In this document: positions 25,260 to 35,700 of the stretch, in pieces
Layout: the number at the start of each line of letters is the position of its first letter
Position numbering within the stretch: the stretch's first letter is position 1
Assembly: GCA_027563935.2 (NCBI GenBank)
Contig: CM050451.1
Coordinates: 101,335,565-101,399,564, forward strand
Source of the DNA: Costus lasius
Taxonomy: Eukaryota; Streptophyta; Magnoliopsida; Zingiberales; Costaceae
DNA length: 64,000 bases
Direction: 5' to 3'
Program-made: the position numbers and the translations under genes
The notes under the pieces: generated by a model
What the model saw: only the letters and a program-made list of their open reading frames with translations
Told to the model about the DNA's origin: nothing
Database searches by the model: none

Positions 25260-27094
25260 GGTGTTCGTTGCTGCAGGAATCTACAACAAGCAAGAACAGC
25301 AAGGTCAGTATCAATGTTCAGAATCAATCCAGGACTTAAGAAAGATTCTTTTCTCACTATTTTGTCTGACTGAAAAATCCAGTAAACAGTCCGAAAGAGT
25401 AACACTCTTTTAGTGAGATGGGATCCAAATTTCATACTTGGTCTCCGCGTCCCGCTCAGGCGAGATAAGATGCACAGAGATGACAAGCACTAGTTTCTGG
25501 TAGGCTGTCCCAGCCAATCGCCAACCCGTGCGATTCCCCTTCATCTTGGCAATCCAGCAGACTGTGCCAACTGAGTTGGTACAACACAGTCTCTGATCCC
25601 AGAGATGGCTGCCTCCATGTGCTACCATATGCGCCACATATGTAGTCTACATGGTCAAGCTGACCTGACCTACTCCCTGGACCACCACGTGCTATGCTGA
25701 GCAACGAGAGGGGATAAATCCCAACTCTGTAACACGCAGGTGAAATCCAGCACCGTCTGAAGATAGATGGACGTGCCCACTGAGTGGGTTCAACACGGCT
25801 CCAACGATAGTCAGAAAGGTGAGGTTTCGCGTCAGAAGGCTTACGAGCTTGATATGTTAGCGTTGGATTTTAACGGTCTTTTATCTTCTTACTATCAGGC
25901 ATGTCCTATGGCTATAGCAGAAGATACATTTAAACATGCAATTCTAATTATTAGCAATAAGTAGAAAGCATGATCTTATGTGGTAAAAGCCCATGAACCC
26001 TAGTAAGACCTTAATTTTACTTAAGTCTTCACTTGAGCTTCATTGCATCTCATCTGGTCCAACCCAGTGCCCTAGCGCCAAGAGCACCTCAGGTGCACCA
26101 CCAGGTGAATGCCCCTCTTGGATGTGTGCCTTTGTTCTTGTCTAATCAAAATACATTTGATCTATCTAGACAAGGTTGACTCGCAGGTCAACAATCATAT
26201 TATAAATTAAGTACAATGTGATTCGCAGATCACAAATTAATTTACAATTTATTTTAAATCCAGGCACGCAGGCCCCAGCACAGCACACAATTGGGCAACC
26301 CACATAAGACTAAATAAACAAGCATATGGTTCAATCAACATGTGATCCATTCAAGAAATTAAAGTTTGAAAAACCCCATGGTATCAATTTAATTTCCTTA
26401 TGAGCCCTACAACCTTACAATGGTCCATTGATGGGGATCCACTCATCCATCTAGTTAGATCCTTTGCCCTTGCATGCACCGAGTCCTAACTGACCCGAGT
26501 TGACCTAATGGTCAACCATGCATGCGCCAAGGGCTGAACAACCCTCATGAGTTTTTGGCAAGCGGGTGTGACCCCGGGCCTAACTCAAGTGTGTTCAGTA
26601 ATTGTCTCAACCAGACCTCGCTACACGCCCTAGATGCAGTCAACCTATAGCCACCTTGTGCTTGCGCATAGGTGCTATCGGGTCAACCCATCTGAGCTAT
26701 CAGATGGTCTGATCAGACTTGGATCTAACCTAGTGGTGACTTCAACCCCATCAACCCATCTAAGGGTTTAATGTAGTGGCACCTTAGATCTAATCAAGCG
26801 CGCAAGATGTAAGTTTTAGAAAACTTTTAGAACATGCGCAAACATTCAAACAAAGTTGATAACCCTTAGATCTAAGGGGGTCCCCTTCAAGGGGGAGCGC
26901 AAACTTTAGGGGGTCCCCTTCAAGGGGGAGCGCATACATAGCCATGACACAAGCGCAATCTTCATGTTAGCATGATACAAGCGCAAACTATGACTATGTA
27001 AACAAAGCATGAAGTAAGCGCAACAAGCATGGATCACAAACATTTCAAAGCAACCATATAGACTATACCGAAAGCCTATCCCTCTGATACCAAT
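25260..27094 (-). other. Element 2 leader with primer site
   Basis: Leader of about 1.8 kb. The primer site is at 27082-27092 (minus-strand TGGTATCAGAG), 2 bp from the LTR. The gag-proximal half carries the shared hairpin series: CCAACTGAGTTGG near 25567 and CCCACTGAGTGGG near 25776. The hairpin next to the CATCTCAC motif, near 25395-25411, has loop GTT. Confidence 0.85.
26876..26934 (-). repeat. Two copies of an LTR-end-like 26-bp motif in the element 2 leader
   Basis: GGGGGTCCCCTTCAAGGG followed by GGAGCGCA occurs at 26876-26901 and again at 26909-26934. The same sequence forms the U5 terminus of other copia-A LTRs (for example 3815-3836) but not of element 2's own LTR. It looks like copies of an LTR end moved into the leader. 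Confidence 0.75.
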
Positions 27095-28782
27095 TGAAGG
27101 GTCCCTAAAAAGGGGGGTGAAACCCTAAGCATGCGCAACATAAGACTTTGCATGGGCGGAATTAGGGTTTGCATAGGATCGCAAATGGTATAGCTATATG
27201 ATCAACTTTAATTAAACTTAAGATCAAGTTATAATCTCACCATAGCCATGGATAGATGGCGGCTTGGAAGAAGAAAACAAGGTTGATCTCCTCCAAAAGG
27301 TGCGCACACAAGAAGACAAAGACTACTCCCTTCTCACCTTTGTGCTAGCAAAAGCTTCAAGGGGTCTTGTTGCATGAAGGAGATGATGAACTCTTGGCCG
27401 ATCCTTCTTCTCGTCACTTTCACCACGCAAGAAGGTGTGTGTTGTCGAGAGCAAGATGATGGAGAGAAGCGTTAGCCGAACTTGTGATCGAATGTAGAGA
27501 CATTCATCACAATTGTCAAACCGAAATGCCATAAATGGCAAGTCATCAAAGCTTGCGTTATGCGTTCACATGAAGTGAACCAAACGCATAGCTCTCCTCT
27601 CAAATGAACCAAGCGCTCACATGTGAGCCGGTTCAATTCAATTGGTCCAATGACCAAACCAAATCAGCCCAAGAATCGGTTCAGACCAAATTAAACCCTA
27701 AGGTTCAAAATCTGACCGTTCATCCTTTTGATGCTCTTGATCTCTTCGATCTAGCATCCACACTCTCGATCGAAGCTTACCGATCTCAAGCCCTAATCAA
27801 TCAAACATGATCAGACTGGATCTTACTTACAATCAGAGTTTAATCTCCTTTAAACTGAACTCGAACAATTCAGTCCACACGATCTGACTTAAGTAGCCAT
27901 ATCATCAAATTGTGCGACCCTAAGGGTTTCCTTTAAATGTCGGTAACGATAACTTACGTTATCACGATCAGTGAGGGGTATCTAGCAACACATCACTGTC
28001 TCCCGATATAAAGGAAAGAGTCTTCCAAGACTCCACCCAAACCATGGCACAAGTGTGAATCAAACTCACGAGGCATGCATGTATCCTTTGCCACTGGATG
28101 TTCTTATTGGACAAGCATGTCAAGCTTGTAACTCCAATACGATGAGCATGATTAGATCAGATGCACATAGTCATCTGGGTATGGCCATACACTATCTCAA
28201 TCATCTCATATAGGGGGGCCCTTTAGAACATCTCACTCCTTAAACAAGGAGACGGCAATCCTATGTCTATCACAAGTGCCCTAACCTGACTCAAGCTCAC
28301 CATCCAAGATAGTCTATAATCATTATATTTCAAATGATATTGAACTACCTCAAAACAATGACAATCATCATTTAGAAACACAAGTAATCTCAAGTCAAAG
28401 GACATGTGCCACTTAGTGCTTACAAGGATCATTCACATTGTGACAAGCAATGGAATATCCGAGTAGGGTCTGTCCAGTACATCCAATGTACCCATGAGTC
28501 TACATCTTATTCCATGCTCGAAGCATCCTATAAGATTAGCACTCATATCAGTCTCAATCATATCAAGGCTGTCTCATGTTCACCAAGATATCTCGACTAA
28601 GGACAAAGAGCATGTCAGCCCAGCTGAACAGCTTAGAGACATTATTCAGAAGTACACTTATTACAGCAGACAAGGTAACAACCTGAATAACAACCATGCC
28701 TTTTATAAACATCAAAGTTTATTACATGATACTTTTACAATCCCAAGGCCTCAAACATTAGCCTTAAGGGCATACCCCAACA
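27095..28782 (-). repeat. Element 2, 5' LTR
   Basis: 1688 bp, nearly identical to 19666-21354. The GNRA hairpin is at 27948-27963. The right end CCCCAACA abuts a gypsy gag fragment with no duplication of CTAGA. Confidence 0.93.
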
Positions 28783-29254
28783 AGACCTAGGGAGGATGAA
28801 GTGCAACGCAACATCAAACTCTCACCCCCAACCTTTAGTGGTTCCCTTGACCCTAGAGAGTTCCTAGATTGGGTAGACAAACTTGAACGGTATTTCGACT
28901 GGAGCATGATGCCTAGTCAATCCAAGGTTAGGTTCACCCGATGTCTCTTAGAAGGTACTGCCAGGTTATACTGGACAAGCATAGAGAAGAACATAGAGTT
29001 GTTTAGACGCCCTCTTATTGAGAGATGGGAAGACATGCGAGACAAACTTAGGGAAAAATATGTCCCTCCCTATTTCCAACTTAAGATTATCCATGAAGCC
29101 ATGAGCCTAGTCCAAGGTAGTCAGACTGTCACCGATTACACCACTAGGTTTGATGAACTCCTTCTGAGGAGTGGCATCCATGAAGAAGCCCATGTCTCCC
29201 TTAGTAGGTATAAGAATGGACTTAGACCCGAGATCAAAAGAGGAATGACCTATT
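28783..29254 (+). pseudogene. gag: Reina-like gypsy gag fragment
   Basis: Open in frame from the junction at 28783 up to the copia LTR at 29255, about 157 residues. The protein resembles plant gypsy gag: FSGSLDPREFLDW near 28837, then the capsid-like region ending GMTYLL. It is unrelated in sequence to the gag at 2521. Its 5' part, LTR and start codon are absent, removed at the junction with element 2. The Reina-like RT fragment at 38809 lies beyond the copia insertion in the same orientation and may be the same element. That link is inferred. Confidence 0.8.
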
Positions 29255-30002
29255 TGTTGGGGTATGCCCTTAAGGCTAATGTTTGAGGCCTTGGGATTGT
29301 ATCAGTATCATGTAATAAACTCTTGTGTTTATAAAGGCATGGTTATTATTCAGGTTGTTACCTTGTCTGCTGTAATAAGTGTACTACTGAATAATGTCTC
29401 AAAGCTGTTCAGCTAGGCTGACATGCTAAATGTCCTTAGTCGATATATCTTGGTGAACATGAGACAGCCTTGATATGGTTAAGACTAATATGTGTTCTAA
29501 TCTTATAGGATGCTTCGAGCATGGAATAAGATGTAGACTCATGGGTACATTGGATGTACTAGACAGACCCTACTAGGATATTCAATTGCTTGTCACAATG
29601 TGAATAATCCTTGTATGCTACAAGTGGCACATGTCCTTTGACTTGAGATCACTTGTGTTCCTAAATGATGAATGTCATTGTTTTGAGGTAGTTCAATATC
29701 ATTTGAAATATAATAGTTATAGACTATCTTGGATAATGATCATGAGTCAGGTTAGGACACTAGTGATAGATAAAGGATTGCCGTCTCCTTGTTTAAGGAG
29801 TGTGATGTTCTAAGGCCCCCCCTATATGAGATGATTGAGAAAGTGTATGGCCATACCCAGATGACTATGTTCATCTGATTTAATCATGCTCATCGTATTG
29901 GAGTCACAAGCTTGACACGCTTGTCCAATAAGAACATCCAGTGGCAAAGGATACATGTATGCCTTGTGAAGTGGATTCACACTTGTGCTATGGTTTGGGT
30001 GT

Positions 30003-30029
30003 AGTCTTGGAAGACTCTTTCCTTTATAT
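30003..30029 (+). promoter_or_regulatory. Candidate copia-A promoter: inverted repeat plus TATA
   Basis: AGTCTTGGAAGACT (6-bp arms, 2-bp centre, about 30004-30017) is followed by CCTTTATATC. The pair is kept in other copies, for example 45215-45221 (minus strand) and 53531-53538. A start site 25-35 bp downstream would place the GNRA hairpin near the RNA 5' end. No transcript data are available, so this is an inference. Confidence 0.4.
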
Positions 30030-30071
30030 CGGGAGACAGTGATGTGTTGCTAGATACCCCTCACTGATCGT

Positions 30072-30087
30072 GATAATGTAAATTATT
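30072..30087 (+). ncRNA. GNRA hairpin in copia-A LTR (GTAA loop)
   Basis: GATAATGTAAATTATT pairs over 6 bp (terminal G-U) around GTAA. It is present in the second LTR at 37468-37483. Compared with element 1, the loop-closing pair has changed from C-G to T-A on both sides. Confidence 0.6.
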
Positions 30088-30972
30088 GTTACCGACATTT
30101 AAAGGAAACCCTTAGGGTCGCACAATTTGATGATATGGCTTACTTGAGTCAGATCGTGTGGACTGAATTGTTTGGGTTCAGTTTAAAGGGATTTAATCTC
30201 TGATTGTAAGTGAGATCTGGTCTGATCATGTTTGATTGATTAGGGCTTGAGATCGGTAAGCTTCGATCGAGAGAGATGATGCTAGATCGGTGAGATCAAG
30301 AGCATCATGAGATGAACGGTTAGATTGGAAACCTTAGGGTTTAGTTGATCAAGACCGATTGGCTTGGGCTGGCTTGGTTTGGCCTTTGGACCGAACACAT
30401 TTACTTTGAACCGGTTCAAGAGCTTGAACGTATGGTTCATTGTTTTGGCGTTTTGATCGATTTAGTGATCATGAACGCATGGCTTAATGGATTTTCCAAT
30501 TTTGGAAAGTCATTTAGCGCATGTTCCCTTGAACGCCAAATGACTTGAACGCTCCATTCAACTCTCGTCTCCTTGCTCTTGCTTGACGAGACTTTGGCGT
30601 GGAGAAGGTGAGGTCTTGGTGTGGAGGTTCGGCAAGCCTAGACATCATCTCTCATTTCCTTACCATACGAGAGGGACCCTTGAAGGACCTTGCTAGCACA
30701 AGGATCTCCAAGGAGCAAGCACATCATCTTGTGTGCGTCAACTAGGGAGAAGATCCCTTTCGATCTTTCTCTTCCAAGTCGCCATCTTCCTCATGGCTTT
30801 GGTATGGATCTAAACTTCATCAAGTTGATCATATTATCTTGCTAAGATCCATGAAAAACCCTTGCTTCCGCTTGCAATTTTTTATGCGCCACCCTTAAGG
30901 GTTTTTCGCCCCCCCCCCCCCTCTTGAAAGGGGTTTCATCTGATTGCGCTCCCCCTTGAAGGGGACTCTTCA

Positions 30973-32745
30973 ATTGGTATCAGAGCATGCGGTTCAAGCA
31001 TGTAATATGATTGCTTGGTATATTTTGTGATCCTTGGTTGTGCATTTACTTGTATGCTTAGATCTTGTTGACATGCGAAAGTAAGATGTTTACCTTATGC
31101 TGGCGCATGTTGTTTGTTTATCTTGTCGCATGTCTTGTGTTGGCGCTTAGTTCATGTTATTTTATCAAAAACCTAACATGCGCGCCTATGACTAGATCTA
31201 AGTGGCGCCTACTATAAACCCTTAGATGGGTTGATGGGGTTGAAGTCACCTCTAGGTTAGATCCAATAGTCTGATCAGACCATCTGACAGCCGAGATGGA
31301 TCGACCAGATGGCACCTGTGCGCAAGCACGAGGTGGCTATAGGTCGATTGCATCTTAGGCGTGTAGCGAGGTCTGGTTGAGACAACCATTGAACACACAT
31401 GAGTTAGGCCCGGGGTCACACCCGCTTGCCAAACCTCATGAGGGTTGTTCAGCCCTTGGCGCATGCATGGTTGACCATTAGGTCAACTCGAGTCAGTTAG
31501 GACTTGGTGCATGCAAGGGGCAGAGGATCTGACTAGATGAATGAGTGGATCCCTATCAATGGACCATTGTAAGGTTGTAGGGCACATAAGAAAATTAAAA
31601 TTGATGCCAATGGGGTTTTCAAAATTTATTTTCTTTTAATTGGATCACATGTTGATTGATGCCTATGCTTGTTTATTTATTCTTATGTGGGTGCCCAATT
31701 TAATGTGTGCTGTGCTGGGGCCTGCGTGCCTGGAATTAAACCTGTAAATTAATATTATTGTGATCTGCGAATCACTTTTTAATTAATTTATTGTATAATT
31801 GACCTGCGAGTCAAACTTGTCTAGATAGATCAAAATGTATTTTGATTAGACAAGAGCACAAAGGCACACATCAAAGAGGGGCATTCACCTGGTGGCGCAC
31901 CTGAGGTGCTCTTGGCGCAAGGGCCCTGGGTTGGACCAGATGAGATGCTAAAGACCCAAGAAGAGCAAGTGAAGACTTAAGTATCTTAAGGTCTTACTTA
32001 GGCTATGGGCTTTTACCACATAAGATCCATGCTTTCTGTTATTGTTTATATAAGTAGAAAAGCATGATTTATTTATCTTCTGCTATAGCCATAGGATATG
32101 CCTGATAGTAAGAAGATAAAAGACCGTTAAAATCCAAACGCTATAATATCAAGCACGTAATGCCTTCTGACGCGAAACCTCACTGTTCTGACTATCGTTG
32201 GAGCCGTGTTGTACCCACTCAGTGGGCACGTCCATCTATCTTCAGACGGTGCGGGATTTCACCTGCGTGCTACAGAGAAGGGATTTATCGCTTCTCGTTG
32301 CTCAGCATAGCACGTGGTGGTCCAGGGAGTAGGTCGGGTCAGCTTGACCATGTAGGCTACATATGTGGCGCATATGGTAGCACATGGAGGCAGCCATCTG
32401 TGGGATCAGAGACTGTGTTGTACCAACTCAGTTGGCACAGTCTGCTGGATTGCCCAGGTGAAGGGGAATCGCACGGGTTGGCGATTGGCTGGGACAGCCT
32501 ACCAGAAAGTAGTGCTTGTCATCTCTGTGCATCTTATCTCGCCTGAGCGGGACGCGGAGACCAAGTATGAAATCTGGATCCCATCTCACTAAAAGAGTTC
32601 CACTCTTTCGGGCTGTTTTGCTGGATTTTTCAGCCAGATAAAATAGTGAGAAAAAGAATCTTTCTTAAGTCCTGGATTGATTCTATACATTGATACTGAC
32701 CTTGCTGTTCTTGCATTGTTGTAGATTCCTGCAGCAACGAACACC
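30973..32745 (+). other. Element 3 leader with primer site and structured domain
   Basis: About 1.77 kb. The primer site TGGTATCAGAGC is at 30975-30986. The half near gag (about 32150-32650) contains five potential hairpins: 32214-32226, 32411-32442 (two nested stems), 32537-32552, 32592-32608 and 32611-32635. A pyrimidine-rich stretch ending TTGTTGTAG lies just before the gag ATG. Confidence 0.82.
32150..32650 (+). ncRNA. Candidate conserved leader RNA structure (family A)
   Basis: Ordered stems are as follows. CCCAC/GTGGG (loop TCA) lies inside CGTG/CACG. CCAAC/GTTGG (loop TCA) lies inside GACTGTG/CACAGTC with a TTGTA bulge on the 5' side. TCTCGC/GCGGGA has loop CTGA. AAAGAGT/ACTCTTT has loop TCC. 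GGCTG pairs with CAGCC, followed by ATAAAATAGTGAGA. The family-B leader has the same order with different paired bases. The role is not known; retroelement leaders commonly hold packaging, dimerisation or translation signals. Confidence 0.55.
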
Positions 32746-35700
32746 ATGAGCTTCAATGTGCGATCCCTACTGGAAAGGGAGAAGTTTGCTGGGCCAAACT
32801 TCTCAGACTGGTTCGGACACCTTAAGATCGTTCTTAAGGCAGAGAGGAAACTGTATGTCCTCGAGACGGCTGTGCCGCCTCAACCCGCTGCGAACGCCGC
32901 AAGGGCGGTTCGTGATGCTTATGAAAAGCACGTCAATGATAGCATTGATGCCGCTTACCTGATGCTAGCGTCTATGACGCCGCCGCTGCAGCGTCAGCAT
33001 GAGGATATGTCGGCTATAGAAATTATAGCGAACCTCAAGATGCTGTATGCTGCACAGGCGAGGACAGAACGCTATAATCTGACAAAGCTTTTCTTTCAGA
33101 GCAAACTGGCTGAAGGGAGCCCAGTGGGAGCTCACGTGCTCAAGATGATTGGGCACAAGGAGGCTCTGGAGAAACTGGGGCATACCATCAACCAGGAGCT
33201 TGCTGTAGACATTATTCTGCAGTCTCTCCCGCCCTCTTTCGATGCGTTCATTATTAATTTTAATATGAACAAGATCGATTGTACTCCGGCAGAGCTGCTG
33301 AATATGCTCTTGACAACTGAGGAGACTCTGAAGGGAAAGCCTTCAACCTCTGTCTTAATGGTTCCTTCTAGGAACAAGAAGAAGGGGAAGAAGGGCAAGG
33401 CCCCTGTCAAGAGCTACAGCAAGGCTCTGAAGCAAAAAGTTAAGCGGTCAAAGGAATACAGATGTTTCCACTGTGGCTAGCTGGGTCACTGGAAAAAGGA
33501 CTGTAAAGCGCTCCAAGGAGATAAGAGGGGAAGCATTGCTCCTGGCTCAGGTATATATGTGACTGAGGTCATGTTATCTTCTTCTTCTATTTCATGGGTG
33601 TTGGACACTGCATGTGGAGTTCACATTTGTTCAAATGTGCAGGAACTCAAGAGAAGAAGGCAGGTGGGACAGCATGAGGTAGACCTACGCGTTGGAAACG
33701 GGGCACGGGTTGCTGCTGTTGCTGTAGGAGACTATTTCATTTCTTTACCATCTGGCATTGTATTGGAATTAAACAATTGTTATTTTGTACCCAGTATAAC
33801 CAAGAATATTATCTCAATTCCTGCTCTTGTCAGGAAAGGATTTGCCTTTGAATGCAATATTTCAAAGTGTGTACTTTCTCTTGATAATATTGTTTATGCT
33901 ACTGGTTCAATTAACAATGGGTTATTCATGTTGGACATGGAATATTCTATACAAAACATTGATAATAAGAAAGCCAAGTATGCTGAAGACAGCACCTTGT
34001 TATGGCATAGTCGTTTAGGCCATATTAACAAGAAGCGCATTAAGCGGTTGCATGATCATGGACTGCTGGGATCATTCTCCTATGAGGAGATTGATACATG
34101 CAAAGCTTGTTTGATGGGTAAAATGACGAAGTCACCTTTTCCTAACAAAGGTCAAAGGGCTTCAGGTTTACTTAACCTTATACACAGTGATGTGTGTGGG
34201 CCATTTAGTAAACATGCCAGAGGTGGCTATCAGTACTTCATTACATTTACTGATGATTTCAGTAGATATGGTTATGTCTATCTAATGAGACATAAGAGTG
34301 AATCCTTTGACAAGTTCAAAGAGTTCAAGAATGAAGTACAGAATCAGCTAGGCCGAAATATCAAGGCACTTCGTTCTGATCGAGGTGGAGAATACCTGAG
34401 TCATGCGTTTACTGACTATCTGAAGGAGTGTGGGATTATCTCACAGCTCACTCCGCCAGGAACACCGCAATGGAATGGTGTGTCCGAGAGGAGAAATAGA
34501 ACGTTACTTGATATGGTTCGTTCTATGATGAGTCAGGCTACTCTTCCATATTCCTTTTGGGGATTTGCACTGGAAACAGCTGCAAAGGTACTAAACCGAG
34601 TGCCATCCAAGGCAGTTTCTAAGACTCCATATGAGTTATGGTATGGGAAACAGCCGAGCCTGACATTTATCAGGATCTGGGGTTGCGAGGCTTATGTCAA
34701 AAAGCTCGCCTCTGGGAAACTGGAGAACAGATCTGAAAAATGCGTCTTTGTCGGTTACCCTAAGGAAACTAAGAGTTATTATTTCTACGATCCCAAAGAG
34801 AACAAAGTATTTGTTGCTCGGACGGCCATATTTCTTGAGAAGGAGTTTCTTCTGCAAGAAGCCAGTGGGAGAGAAATAAAGCTGGATGAGAATCCAGAGG
34901 AAGGACAAAGTAGTCAAGCACAGCTGGATGAGCCTGAGCCGGTGGATCAGGTTATTGAACAACCTGAGGCTCAGATATCACGGGAACCGCGAAGATCGAG
35001 AAGGATCCGTCGTCAGCCTGAGCGCTATGACGGAGTCTACATCATTGATAATGATGAACCCCTTACTTATGCGGATGCGGTCAGTGGACCGGAGTCAGCT
35101 AGATGGCTTGAAGCTATGCGAGCCGAGATGGACTCCATGTCAGATAACCAGGTCTGGGATTTGGTTGATCCGCCTCCGGGAGTAATCCCTATAGGCTGTA
35201 AATGGATCTTCAAGAAGAAGATTGACATGGATGGTAACGTGGTTACCTATAAAGGCAGGCTAGTTGCGAAAGGTTTCAAACAAATCTACGGGATAGATTA
35301 TGATGAAACTTTCTCTCTTGTAGCCATGTTCAAGTCTATTCGGATTCTTTTCGCGATAGCAGCATATTACGATTATGAGATCTGGCAGATGGATGTGAAA
35401 ACAGCTTTCCTTAATGGAAATCTGGATGAGGATGTGTATATGACACAACCTGAAGGTTTCACTAATCCATCAGATCGTCATAAAATATGCAAACTAAAGA
35501 AGTCCATTTATGGACTGAAACAAGCATCTAGAAGCTGGAATATTCGTTTTGATGAATCAATCTCTGAGTTTGGTTTCATCAAGAACGAAGATGACCCGTG
35601 TGTATATAAGAGGTTTAGTGGGAGCGTGATTACATTCCTAGTCCTCTACGTCGATGACATCTTGATCATTGGAAATGATATTCCAGAAATGCATGCGGTT

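Larger units (their letters stand above)
19666..28782 (-). mobile_element. Copia-A element 2, full length but without matching target duplication
   Basis: A 9117-bp copia-A element on the minus strand with LTRs 19666-21354 and 27095-28782. I found one substitution (20066 versus 27495) and one 1-bp indel (run of A near 20277) between them. The left flank is CTAGA in the gypsy LTR. The right flank is AGACC in a different gypsy gag. The absence of a duplication, together with loss of sequence from both flanking elements, points to recombination between two separate insertions, or to an assembly join. The polyprotein has two stop codons. Confidence 0.93.
29255..30972 (+). repeat. Element 3, first LTR
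   Basis: 1718 bp, starting TGTTGGGGTATGCCC and ending GGGGACTCTTCA. A run of 13 C at about 30909 lies within the U5 hairpin module. A candidate TATA (TTTATAT, 30023-30029) is preceded by the inverted repeat AGTCTTGGAAGACT. Confidence 0.94.

Noticed and set aside
30909..30921. C run of 13 as an assembly error only
   Set aside because: It may be length-uncertain, but the second LTR also has a C run (7) at the same U5 hairpin, so the feature itself is real.
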